DNA of 64,000 nucleotides, taken from assembly GCA_028703495.1 (NCBI GenBank), contig JAQVMT010000010.1, positions 1-64,000 of the forward strand, written 5' to 3'. Origin of the DNA: Clostridia bacterium (GTDB lineage: Bacteria; Bacillota; Clostridia; Christensenellales; CAG-314). The notes beneath the pieces are model-generated. The model had not been told where the DNA came from. It saw only the letters and a program-made list of their open reading frames with translations, and did no database searches. A program made the translations under genes and the position numbers. This document shows, in pieces, positions 33,901 through 42,476 of the stretch; positions within the stretch are counted from its first letter, which is position 1; each line of letters starts with the position of its first letter.

Positions 33901-35949
33901 ATGAGCAGAAAAATCGCGGTTGTGATAGTGTGTTTGATTACATTCGCCGTGCTTGCCGTCAACGCGGGCGCGGAATCCGCGTACGCCTATTCAGCTCCGT
34001 ATATGACTTGGACGAGCGGTCCCGAGGGCGATGAGGTCGCCACGCAGACGGCTTACATTCCGTCGGTGAAAATTGCCGTAACTACTGCAGAAAGCTCGGT
34101 CGGAGCGCTCAAAAACCCAGAGGATATGTGCATCAACGGCGATACGTTGTTTATCGCCGACACGGGCAACAAGCGAATTGCGGTGTTTATCGATTATGCG
34201 TTTGCTTTCGATTTCGGCGCGGATGTGCTGAACGCTCCGACTGGAATTGCCGCCGACGGCGATTATATCTACGTTGCGGACAAGGGAAACGCAAAGGTCT
34301 ATGTTTTCCAATCCTTATATGCGGAAGGAGTGCTTTCCGATTACGCGCTTGTACGTGAAATCGGCAAGCCCGACAGCGTTTTGGTGGGTGCGACCACGCC
34401 CTTTGTGCCGCTTAAAATCACGGCTAACGGCAAAAGTATTTATATTGTCAGCGAGGGCTGTGTGAACGGACTTATGCAGCTAAGCGTTGAAGGCGATTTC
34501 ATCGGTTACACGGGCGCAAATCAAACGCAAACCACCTTCAGACAGGTCATACAGAGGCTATTTTACTCAAAGGAGCAACGGAATACCTTTTTGGCGACTC
34601 CAAGAAGTCCCACTTTTGTAACAAGCAATTCCGTAGGCTTACTTTACACGGTTACAACGGGAGCTTCGACCGAATCCATACGTAAGCTCAATACCTTAGG
34701 CAATGCGGTTTTGAGTCCTTCGCTCAACCGAGAGAAAACGGTCGCGCTTTGTGTGGACGAAGCCGACAATATGTACGGAGTAACCGACGACGGAATCGTA
34801 ACCGTATACGACAGCTACGGCGATGCTCTGTTTTGGTTCGGCGGCAGGGATAACCTCGAACGCTTCGGAACGCTGAAAAACCCCACCGCTATTGCAGTAT
34901 ACGGCGGCAACGTTATCGTACTCGACAAGGAATACGGCTTTGCGGTAGTATATGCGCGGACGGATTTTGCCGAGCTGGTGTTCGATGCGGTCGCATATTA
35001 TAAGGACGGACTTTACATCGAGGGCGAACAGAGCTGGCAAAACGTTTTGGAGGCAAACAGCTTTTTTATACTTTCCTACAACGCGCTTGCAAAGGCGAAT
35101 ATGAAAAGAGGGGAGTACGCTCTTGCGTTGGAGCAGTTCGAGAAGGCGGAAAACAAGGACGGCTACTCTGAAGCCTATTGGCAGGTAAGAAACGATTGGT
35201 TGAGAAATTATCTGGGAATTGCCATAATTATCGTACTTGCGGTCGCTGCCGCAAGCATTGCGGTCAAGGTCGTGGATAAGCACAAGTATCCTCTGCTCAA
35301 TCCCCTGCGAAAGGTCAAAGCCGCGGTTTTGGGCATCTCGGTCTTTGAACAACTAAACCACCTAGAAAGGTTTTTGACCCACCCGACGGTCGCCGTCTAC
35401 GAGATCAAGTACCACAATAAGGGAAGCGTGCTTTCTGCCGCTTTGCTCTACGTTTGGTACATCGTGTTGCAGGTTTTGAGCGTGGTTGTAAAGGGCTTTT
35501 TGTTCTCCGACGTTTCGTTTTATACCCAAAGCGCGTTACGCATTGTGCTTTCAACGTTACCATTGCTGCTCATTGTGGTGTGCAACTACTTTGTAAGCAC
35601 AGTTTCGGACGGAGAGGGCAAGCTTAAGCACTGTTTCATTGTGTTTGCCTACTCGCTTGCGCCATACCTCATCTTTGCGTTGCCGCTGTTTGTGCTAAGC
35701 AACGTGATAACCTATAACGAGTCGGTGATTTACAACGGCTTGAACTTCATAATTATCGGCTGGACGGCGATCACGATGTTTTTGTCGATTATGGAGCTGC
35801 ACGACTACACGTTTTGGGGAACGGTGAAGAATATATTGCTTACGACCTTCGCTCTGCTGATGCTCGCGCTGTTTTTGATAATCCTAAGACTTCTGTTTAT
35901 GCAGATGTTTAACTACTTTGCCGAGCTGATACGAGAGATTGTAATTTAA
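33901..35949 (+). CDS. Secreted/membrane NHL beta-propeller-TPR-Yip1 protein
   Basis: A 682-residue protein with a signal peptide (MSRKIAVVIVCLITFAVLAV; cleavage near AESAYA). Residues about 65-365 carry NHL-type blade repeats (LKNPEDMCINGDTLFIADTG, APTGIAADGDYIYVADKG, LKNPTAIAVYGGNVIVLD). Residues about 383-437 are TPR-like (ALAKANMKRGEYALALEQFEKAE). One membrane helix is at about 438-458, then a Yip1-like domain with about five helices (480-682). The propeller should face outside. It sits between the two permease pairs, so a role in transporter assembly or sensing is plausible but unproven. Start ATG 33901 after GTAGGAAAA; the upstream frame from 33763 lacks homology. Confidence 0.82.
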   Translation: MSRKIAVVIVCLITFAVLAVNAGAESAYAYSAPYMTWTSGPEGDEVATQTAYIPSVKIAVTTAESSVGALKNPEDMCINGDTLFIADTGNKRIAVFIDYAFAFDFGADVLNAPTGIAADGDYIYVADKGNAKVYVFQSLYAEGVLSDYALVREIGKPDSVLVGATTPFVPLKITANGKSIYIVSEGCVNGLMQLSVEGDFIGYTGANQTQTTFRQVIQRLFYSKEQRNTFLATPRSPTFVTSNSVGLLYTVTTGASTESIRKLNTLGNAVLSPSLNREKTVALCVDEADNMYGVTDDGIVTVYDSYGDALFWFGGRDNLERFGTLKNPTAIAVYGGNVIVLDKEYGFAVVYARTDFAELVFDAVAYYKDGLYIEGEQSWQNVLEANSFFILSYNALAKANMKRGEYALALEQFEKAENKDGYSEAYWQVRNDWLRNYLGIAIIIVLAVAAASIAVKVVDKHKYPLLNPLRKVKAAVLGISVFEQLNHLERFLTHPTVAVYEIKYHNKGSVLSAALLYVWYIVLQVLSVVVKGFLFSDVSFYTQSALRIVLSTLPLLLIVVCNYFVSTVSDGEGKLKHCFIVFAYSLAPYLIFALPLFVLSNVITYNESVIYNGLNFIIIGWTAITMFLSIMELHDYTFWGTVKNILLTTFALLMLALFLIILRLLFMQMFNYFAELIREIVI

Positions 35950-36028
35950 CGAAAGGACGAAAGAGTTGTTAAGCTTTATACTGCGGATAATACCGAAAAC
36001 TAGAGGAAGCGAACAAGAAAAGCAGAAG

Positions 36029-36072
36029 CCGATACGAGAGATAGAATATTAACGGAAGGGCGAAAGAGTCGC
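36029..36072 (+). repeat. Diverged copy of the end of the NHL-Yip1 gene
   Basis: 44 bp at 36029-36072 (GCCGATACGAGAGATAGAAT...) match the gene end at 35926-35969 in about 36 positions, offset 103 bp. The copy includes the trailing CGAAAGAGT. Confidence 0.8.
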
Positions 36073-36088
36073 AAGAAAAAGAGGCATC

Positions 36089-38206
36089 ATGAAAAAGCTT
36101 TGGTGTGTGTTGATAATAACCGTGTTGGTTGCAGTCGTATGCGCGGCGGCGAGCGGTTTTGCGCACGCCGAACGTTCGAGACTAAACGGCACGGGCGGGA
36201 GTACGGTGCTCGAAGCCGACGGGTATTCCGTGGTTGTGGACAATTCGAACTTGAATTTCGTCTACACCGACAAAAGCGGCAAGGTATTTTACTCGGGCAG
36301 ACGTGTAAGCGAGGACGATGGCTTGAACAACATTTGGGGAAGCAAGGTGACAGATGCGGTGAGCGTTGGCTACAGAAACCTCAAAAACGGCTCGGTGAGC
36401 GAGCGTGCGATGACAAGCTTAGACAGCGAAATCGTGGTTGAAAAGCAAACGTCGGGATTTTCTGCGAGGGTGGAGCTTTACGACATCGGCATAGGCTTTA
36501 CGCTTGAGGTCGATTTCGGTGGCGGTTGCGTGCGGGTCGGAATTAAGGGAGATAGCATAGAGGAATGGGAGGACGGCTACCGTTTGATGTACATGAACGT
36601 CTATCCGTTTTTAAACGCAAGCTTTTCGGACACGGACGGTTATATCTTCGTTCCGGACGGAAGCGGGGCGATTATCGACACGGGTAAGGCGACCGATGCC
36701 GCGGCTCGATTTTCACAGAGGGTATACGGAAGTGATGCCGGAGTGAACGCCTACACGCTTAATTCGGGAATGTATGCCGCGGAAACGTTGAGTTTGCCGA
36801 TTTTCGGAATTGCCGCCGAGGATAAAGCCGTGTTTACCGTTATCGATTCGGGCGCGGAATATGCCTCGATCAACGCAAGCGTACATCCGATAACCATCGA
36901 TTACAACTATGTATGTGCAAGCTTTATCTACCGCGAGGAATACACGAAGTACTATGAAAGCTCGGTTACGGGCAAAAGCTATGTAAGCTATAACGAGCAG
37001 AGGTACAATTACGACGTAGGGATGACTATGTATCTGCTTACGGGTGAAGTAGGCACAGACGATATGGCGACCACCTATCGGGAACATCTTAGCAACCGTC
37101 AAATGCTGCAAAGGAAGGCTTTCGACTTTGACTTGCGGTTGCGTTTTCTGATGGCTGAAAACAAGAGCGGACTTTTCGGCAATCAAACGGTAACGATGAC
37201 TACCGCGGCGCAGGTTGAAGAAATTGTCGCTCAAATCGGCGGAGCTACGCTTGTGAGCGTTTACGGCTACACCAAGGGCGGAGTCAGCGGCTCCTATCCG
37301 TCGCATTTTCCCTTTGAAAGCAATACGGGCGGCAAGAGCGGCTACAAGAGCTTGAGCACGTTTTTAAGTACGAGTTCCTCGGCTTTGTCCCTTACGACCG
37401 ACTATGCTTTGAGCGTAGACGGCGGCAATTTGCCAAAAAAGTACCGTTCGATGTCTATTGCCGAGCAATATATACGTGTTTTGGAACGCGACACGCGCGC
37501 CCAAGCCTATCTTTCAACCTTCGGACGAGTTGAGAGCAGTTTTGCCGATGAACGTGAGTACTTTGACGATTGCGGCATAGATGCGGCTGACTTTGATTAT
37601 CTGGGCAGTTATTTAAGCTCGGAATACGTCAACGAGGTCTACACGCGAACCCAATTGAAGCAAAGGCAGCAAGCCTTCTTTGCTAATACGGGGTTAACAA
37701 ATTACGTCGAAAAGCCCTTCGACTATCTGTTGGCGTACACGGACGGCTATTACAACACGCCGATGAACAACAGCCTTTACGTCATCGAAACCGAGTCGGT
37801 GCCATTTTTACAAATGACGTTGAGCGGATACCTTCCGATGTACTCCGCGCCCTTCAATCTCTACAGCAGCGGCAGAAGCGACGTTTTGCGGTTGATCGAC
37901 TACAACGTTTACCCGTCGTTTACGCTGACGGCGGAGGATAGTATCGAGCTGTACGGAACGCAAAGCTCCTACCTGTTCTCCTCCAAGTATGAACTGCTTG
38001 CCCAAACCATAGACGAGGTATACGCCGAAGTCGGTGCCATACTCAACCGTGTAAAGGGAGCGTATGTGATCGATCGGACGGAGATTTGCGAGGGAGTATT
38101 TGTAACGAGCTACTCCAACGGCGTGTGCATTGCCGTCAATTATTCGAACAACACCGTAAGTTTTGACCAAACGAGCGTTGGCGCACAGTCTGCGGTATTG
38201 TTGTAA
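36089..38206 (+). CDS. Secreted DUF5696-like protein of the glycan locus
   Basis: A 705-residue protein with a clear signal peptide (LWCVLIITVLVAVVCAAASG, cleavage near AHA). No C-terminal anchor. The N-terminal half is beta-rich (GYSVVVDNSNLNFVYTDKSG) and contains the phrase FVPDGSGAIID, which I associate with DUF5696 proteins found beside carbohydrate ABC transporters in Firmicutes. The C-terminal half looks alpha/beta, with acidic residues in DFDYLGSYLSSEY and YTDGYYNTPMNN. It may be a glycoside hydrolase-like or glycan-binding protein; no catalytic residues can be assigned safely. AGAGGC precedes ATG 36089. The upstream gap holds a copy of the previous gene's end, and the downstream gap a copy of its own. 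Confidence 0.7.
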   Translation: MKKLWCVLIITVLVAVVCAAASGFAHAERSRLNGTGGSTVLEADGYSVVVDNSNLNFVYTDKSGKVFYSGRRVSEDDGLNNIWGSKVTDAVSVGYRNLKNGSVSERAMTSLDSEIVVEKQTSGFSARVELYDIGIGFTLEVDFGGGCVRVGIKGDSIEEWEDGYRLMYMNVYPFLNASFSDTDGYIFVPDGSGAIIDTGKATDAAARFSQRVYGSDAGVNAYTLNSGMYAAETLSLPIFGIAAEDKAVFTVIDSGAEYASINASVHPITIDYNYVCASFIYREEYTKYYESSVTGKSYVSYNEQRYNYDVGMTMYLLTGEVGTDDMATTYREHLSNRQMLQRKAFDFDLRLRFLMAENKSGLFGNQTVTMTTAAQVEEIVAQIGGATLVSVYGYTKGGVSGSYPSHFPFESNTGGKSGYKSLSTFLSTSSSALSLTTDYALSVDGGNLPKKYRSMSIAEQYIRVLERDTRAQAYLSTFGRVESSFADEREYFDDCGIDAADFDYLGSYLSSEYVNEVYTRTQLKQRQQAFFANTGLTNYVEKPFDYLLAYTDGYYNTPMNNSLYVIETESVPFLQMTLSGYLPMYSAPFNLYSSGRSDVLRLIDYNVYPSFTLTAEDSIELYGTQSSYLFSSKYELLAQTIDEVYAEVGAILNRVKGAYVIDRTEICEGVFVTSYSNGVCIAVNYSNNTVSFDQTSVGAQSAVLL

Positions 38207-38237
38207 TGAAATAGCTTGAGAGGAACAGTGCGATTTT

Positions 38238-38302
38238 CCGTCAATTATTCGAACAACACCGTAAGTTTTGACCAAACGAGCGTTGGCGCACAGTCTGCGG
38301 TA
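38238..38302 (+). repeat. Perfect 65-bp copy of the end of the DUF5696-like gene
   Basis: 38238-38302 is identical over 65 bp to 38133-38197, offset 105 bp. The copy is in non-coding sequence just after the stop of the original. Confidence 0.97.
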
Positions 38303-38463
38303 ATCTTGCCATAGATGTGTAATGAAAGCAGACAGCGTGAACAAAGCGGCAGTACTGACTTGGTTATTGAAGATATAAAGACTTACGAAAACCTTAAATC
38401 GAATTACAACAAGGGCACAAAGAAAGGACAAGGTTGCAAGAAAGGTTGCAATAGGATAAGAGT

Positions 38464-39342
38464 ATGAAAAAGCAAAATACCATAAGAATAAGATCGGATG
38501 CCAGGAACGGTTTATTATTCTGCCTGCCTTGGATTGTGGGCTTTTTGGCTTTGTCGCTTTATCCTATAATTATGAGCGTGGTTTACAGCTTCAGTGATGT
38601 TACGGTGGAAACCGACGGAATCAAAATTGAGCCCTATGGTTGGGGCAATTTCACCTACGCATTGGTAAACGACAGTGCGTTCGTTACGGCATTGAAGGAT
38701 TATGCGATCAAAATCGTGCTTTATGTGCCGGTAATTACCGTGGTTTCGCTGATTATCGCGCTTCTTTTAAACAGCAAGGTCAAGGGCAAGGGCTTTTTCA
38801 GGACTTTGTTTTTCCTGCCCGTAATTATCACGAGCGGACCCGTCATCTCCATATTTATCGATAAGGGAGTCGCCGAGTTTTCGGGCATAGCTACGCTTAT
38901 CGACTTCGAGGCATTATCGGCTACGGTGCCGCAGTTTTTGGTGAGTGCGTTGAAGTTTTTGACATCGGAATTTATCATGATTTTGTGGTTTTGCGGAATC
39001 CAAATTTTGGTATTTATGACAGGATTGAACAAGCTTGACAAGAGCATGTATGAGGCTGCGGCGATCGACGGCGCAAGCAAGTGGGAGGCTTTTTGGAAGC
39101 TGACCTTGCCGTCAATTAACCCGTTTATCGTGATTAACGTCGTCTTTACGATAATTATGCAGTCTATGTTCTCACTCAACCCCGTCATTTCCAAAATTCA
39201 GGCGGATATGAACGCCTCGGGTGAGGGCGCGGGCTACGGCTACTCCTCGGCGATGAGTTGGATTTACTTCTTGGTGCTTGTGGTGTTGCTGGTTGTGTTC
39301 GTGCTGATTTTCAAGAAGAAGGAAAGGAGGCGCGTAAGATGA
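38464..39342 (+). CDS. ABC sugar permease, MalF type (pair 2)
   Basis: A 292-residue permease with six helices, beginning LLFCLPWIVGFLALSLYPIIMS, and EAA loop EAAAIDGASKWEAFWKLTLP. Unlike the first MalF-type subunit it has no long N-terminal extension. The stop overlaps the next permease gene by four bases (ATGA), so the two are translationally coupled. ATG 38464 follows AGGATAAG. Confidence 0.92.
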   Translation: MKKQNTIRIRSDARNGLLFCLPWIVGFLALSLYPIIMSVVYSFSDVTVETDGIKIEPYGWGNFTYALVNDSAFVTALKDYAIKIVLYVPVITVVSLIIALLLNSKVKGKGFFRTLFFLPVIITSGPVISIFIDKGVAEFSGIATLIDFEALSATVPQFLVSALKFLTSEFIMILWFCGIQILVFMTGLNKLDKSMYEAAAIDGASKWEAFWKLTLPSINPFIVINVVFTIIMQSMFSLNPVISKIQADMNASGEGAGYGYSSAMSWIYFLVLVVLLVVFVLIFKKKERRRVR

Positions 39343-40616
39343 AAAAGAAACGCATAAATTCAGCACCGTCCTCCGATGATAAAATAGTACGTGATAAAGA
39401 TAAGTTGGAAAATGTTACCGCATTTCCCTCCGACACAAACTCCGAGAGTTTAGAAAACATCGTCGCATTACCCTCCGACATAGCTTCCGAAGAATTAGAA
39501 AGCAACTCGCAAAACACATCGTATGCGCCCAATGCCGAGTATATATTTTCGACGAATGCCGAGAAGTCTATATGGTTTGCCAAAAAGAAGGTTACGAAGC
39601 CTTCGGACGCACTCGAAATAGCCCCCGAAAACATGGAAAGCAACTCGCAAAACACATCGTATGCGCCGATACCTACGGATTTGGATACGAAAAAGCGTTT
39701 TGGGAAGGAGCGTATCAGGCTTGCCTTATTGGGCTACGGCGGAAAAAGAGGGCTAATAAGCACGGTTGTGATATACGCAATGCTGATTCTTTTCGGGTTC
39801 GTGTATGTTTATCCGTTGCTGTATATGTTGGCGTATTCGTTTATGGATGCATCCGATGTGGTAAATCCGTTGGTAAACTTCTTTCCGTCTAGCTTGTATT
39901 GGCAAAACTATTCCGAAGCGGCGCAGACCTTAAATTTTTGGAGCTCGTTGGGGCAGTCGATGTTGGTTGCGATCCTGCCCTCGATTGCACAGACGGTGGC
40001 GACAATGCTTGTTGCTTACGGACTTTCGAGGTTTAGATTCAGGGGAAGAAAGCTTATTATCGGGCTTGTCGTGCTTGCGTTCATTGTACCGCAGCAAATT
40101 ACGATGTTTCCGCAGCTGTTGATATTCAAAAAACTGCACATACTCGACAGCTTGCTAAGCTTTATTGTGCCGGCGGCTTTGGGACAGGGCATAAAAAGCA
40201 CGATATTCATACTGATTTTCTTCCAATTCTTCAACACTATCCCGAAATCGGTGGAGGAAGCGGCGAAAATCGACGGAGCGGGCGCGTTTAAGATATTCGT
40301 CAAAATCGGAATCCCCGCCGCCCTGCCTGCCATACTGCTTTGCTTTTTGTTGAGCGTGGTTTGGTACTACAACGAAACTGTATTGAGCGCGATCTACTTC
40401 GGAGGCGAATACACAACGCTCCCTCTGCAGCTAGAACGCTTTCAGGCTACCTACGAAAGCATTTTCGGTACGGCAAGCACGACTGGAAAATCGGCGAACG
40501 AAGCCATCTATATGGCGGGAACCTTGCTTTCTATACTGCCGCTTATCGTAATTTATGCCTTTACTCAACGGTTTTTCGTCGAGGGCATCGACAAAGCCGG
40601 AATTACCGGCGAATAG
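39339..40616 (+). CDS. ABC sugar permease, MalG type (pair 2), with long repetitive N-terminus
   Basis: A 425-residue permease. Residues 1 to about 130 are a polar, repetitive cytoplasmic extension in which NSQNTSYAP occurs twice and ALPSD/FPSD segments alternate. From about residue 136 come six helices starting TVVIYAMLILFGFVYVYPL. The EAA loop is EEAAKIDGAGAFKIFVKIGI. Start ATG 39339 has GGAGG upstream and overlaps the preceding stop; the frame from 39258 is inside the previous gene and is not used. MalG proteins are normally about 280-300 residues, so the tail is an addition, apparently grown by in-frame duplication. Confidence 0.9.
   Translation: MKKKRINSAPSSDDKIVRDKDKLENVTAFPSDTNSESLENIVALPSDIASEELESNSQNTSYAPNAEYIFSTNAEKSIWFAKKKVTKPSDALEIAPENMESNSQNTSYAPIPTDLDTKKRFGKERIRLALLGYGGKRGLISTVVIYAMLILFGFVYVYPLLYMLAYSFMDASDVVNPLVNFFPSSLYWQNYSEAAQTLNFWSSLGQSMLVAILPSIAQTVATMLVAYGLSRFRFRGRKLIIGLVVLAFIVPQQITMFPQLLIFKKLHILDSLLSFIVPAALGQGIKSTIFILIFFQFFNTIPKSVEEAAKIDGAGAFKIFVKIGIPAALPAILLCFLLSVVWYYNETVLSAIYFGGEYTTLPLQLERFQATYESIFGTASTTGKSANEAIYMAGTLLSILPLIVIYAFTQRFFVEGIDKAGITGE
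39498..39667 (+). repeat. In-frame direct repeat in the MalG-type permease N-terminus
   Basis: 32 bp at 39498-39529 are identical to 39636-39667 (offset 138 bp = 46 codons). A shorter, diverged period occurs around 39410-39500. Confidence 0.9.
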
Positions 40617-40646
40617 AATATAACAAGCATTGTGATTTGTGCAAGG

Positions 40647-40688
40647 TTTCGTCGAGGGCAGCGACAAAGTCGGAATTACCGGCGAATA
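40647..40688 (+). repeat. Copy of the end of the MalG-type permease gene
   Basis: 42 bp at 40647-40688 match 40574-40615 with two mismatches, offset 73 bp, stop included (TAG in the gene, TAA in the copy). Confidence 0.93.
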
Positions 40689-40778
40689 AATCAACCTACA
40701 ATGCGATATGGCAACGAATGATGGGGATATCGTGTGCCGCCCTGCCTTGGTCGGTACGTTTGTGAACACCCCTTTGAG

Positions 40779-40857
40779 CAAGGTAACACCTGATGAAGAG
40801 AGCTTAGGCGTTCGGGTACATCGACTGTGTAGGCTCCCTTCAATCAAGGTGACACCT
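40779..40857. repeat. Paired AGGTnACACCT elements 66 bp apart
   Basis: CAAGGTAACACCT (40779-40791) and CAAGGTGACACCT (40845-40857) are near identical, each with internal symmetry AGGT-ACCT. They lie in the 302-bp gap before the first GH144 gene. They may belong to a dispersed repeat family. Confidence 0.6.
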
Positions 40858-40918
40858 TTCCGACTGACGTGCGACTTTTTCCCAAGTAATATTGTGAACG
40901 GAGGATAATGTATATAAT

Positions 40919-42226
40919 ATGAGATCCAAAAACAAGTTAATTATTATCGTTGCGGCGTTTATGACCGCGTTATTGGCGTTGACCGCCTGCGCTCCGCAAA
41001 TCGATTACACCGAAAATATCGATAAGGAAGTCAAGGGTTGTTTCGATTTCTTTTGGCAACAGGCAAATTCCGACCTCACGTCCGACGGCTACGGCATTAT
41101 CGCCGACAGATTTCCCACACGCTCAAGCGATTTCGGCTCGATTGCCTCGATCGGATTTGGATTGAGTGCGATAGTTATCGGCGTCGAGCGTGGCTATATA
41201 ACTCAAGCCGAGGGCGAAGAAAGGGTATTAAACACCTTGAAAAACTTGGTTTCTCTGCAAACTAACGAGCATAGCGCGGTTTACGGAATGTTCTACCACT
41301 TTTTGGACATGGACAGCGGAACGCGTTACGGAAGCTGTGAGGTATCCACTATCGATACGGCTCTGCTTATAGCAGGCGCATTACACGCAGGCGAATTTTT
41401 CGGCGGAGAGGTCAAAGAACAAGCCGAAGCTCTCTACTCCAACGTGAATTGGAAGGCGTTCGAGGTCGTCAAGGGAAGCAAAACCTATATAAGTATGGGC
41501 TACAACAACGGCGCGGTGCTTTCGGGCTGTTGGGACTGGTACGCCGAACAGCTGATACTTTACGTTTTGGGAGCGGGAACGCCCGTCGCGGAATACAGAA
41601 TCAGCCGCGATGCATATTACGACTTCACACGCAACTACGGAAGCTATGGTGAGCAGCGGTTTATTTTCTCCTATTTCGGATCGCTGTTCACCTATCAGTA
41701 TTCGCAAGCGTGGGTGGATTTTCGCGGATACACCGACGAGGAGGGCGTGAATTGGTATGACAATTCAGTGAGCGCGAGCAAAGCGGCTTACGAATACGCG
41801 CAAGACTACGCCGACAGGTACGATACGTTTTCGGAGTCGGCTTGGGGCTTGACCGCCTGCGATTCGCCCGACGGTTACAGCGGCTTTTTGGGTTCGAGTC
41901 CGAGAGGCTGGCAGCCCGACAGTGCGTACTACGAAATTATGGGAACGGTCGCACCCTCCGCGGCTTTGGGCAGCGTAGTATTTACGCCCGAGCAAAGCTT
42001 GCGCGCATTGGCAAACTATCAGTCGATTAAGCCGCTAAACAGCAGATACGGTCTATTCGATTCGTACAATTTGGACAAAAACTGGTACGCAAGCGATGTA
42101 ATAGGAATCGACAAGGGCGTTTCGATGCTGATGCTGCACAACTACCAAACCGAGGGCGTTTGGAACTCGTTTATGAAAAACGAATATGTCCTCAACGGGT
42201 TGGCGTTCTTGGGCATATCCAGATAA
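40919..42226 (+). CDS. GH144-family beta-glucanase, surface lipoprotein
   Basis: A 435-residue protein with signal peptide and lipobox LTAC (Cys24), so anchored outside the cell. The rest is the (alpha/alpha)6 Glycoamylase-type fold of GH144: EVKGCFDFFWQQAN, IASIGFGLSAIVIGVERGYI, CEVSTIDTALLIAGAL, SYFGSLFTYQYSQAWVDFRG and SAWGLTACDSPDGYSG in order. Characterised GH144 members are endo- or exo-acting beta-1,2-glucanases, so it may release sophoro-oligosaccharides for import. GGAGG precedes the ATG at 40919. Linkage specificity is inferred from the family. Confidence 0.88.
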   Translation: MRSKNKLIIIVAAFMTALLALTACAPQIDYTENIDKEVKGCFDFFWQQANSDLTSDGYGIIADRFPTRSSDFGSIASIGFGLSAIVIGVERGYITQAEGEERVLNTLKNLVSLQTNEHSAVYGMFYHFLDMDSGTRYGSCEVSTIDTALLIAGALHAGEFFGGEVKEQAEALYSNVNWKAFEVVKGSKTYISMGYNNGAVLSGCWDWYAEQLILYVLGAGTPVAEYRISRDAYYDFTRNYGSYGEQRFIFSYFGSLFTYQYSQAWVDFRGYTDEEGVNWYDNSVSASKAAYEYAQDYADRYDTFSESAWGLTACDSPDGYSGFLGSSPRGWQPDSAYYEIMGTVAPSAALGSVVFTPEQSLRALANYQSIKPLNSRYGLFDSYNLDKNWYASDVIGIDKGVSMLMLHNYQTEGVWNSFMKNEYVLNGLAFLGISR

Positions 42227-42247
42227 GCTCGGTTTTACCGTTTGAAG

Positions 42248-42476
42248 CGACAGTTACAGATGAAAACATAGAAAGAAAGCGACATTTCCCGAAGTTAAAC
42301 AGAGAACTGAAGTGACAGTCACAGAAGTTAAACAGAGAACGGAAGTGACAGTTACCGAAGTTAAACAGAGAACGGAAGTGACAGTTACAGAAGTTAATCA
42401 GAGAACGAAAGTGACAGTTACCGAAGGAGTGCAAAAAACCGAAGGAGTGCAAAAAACCGAAGGCGTAGAAAAAATG
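42248..42476 (+). repeat. 33-bp tandem array followed by an 18-bp array spanning the second GH144 start
   Basis: GAAGTTAAACAGAGAAC starts at 42291, 42324, 42357 and (diverged) 42390, an exact 33-bp period, with decayed units upstream from 42248. From 42423 an 18-bp unit GAAGGAGTGCAAAAAACC follows, at 42423, 42441 and 42459. The third copy, GAAGGCGTAGAAAAAATG, ends with the ATG of the next gene, so the Shine-Dalgarno-like GAAGGAG is present in triplicate. Confidence 0.92.

Noticed and set aside
40431-40847. 138-codon minus-strand frame in the gap before the GH144 lipoprotein
   Set aside because: Half of it is antisense to the permease end and the rest lies in a repeat-containing gap; no family motif. 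It may be a translated repeat and not a gene.
42248-42430. 33-bp array considered as a CRISPR
   Set aside because: Units are contiguous with no variable spacers, and no cas genes are present. The same applies to the 27-bp array at 32663.
42312-42473. N-terminal extension of the second GH144 through the 33-bp repeats
   Set aside because: The GTG at 42312 lacks an SD, while ATG 42474 has one in each 18-bp unit. Kept only as an alternative.
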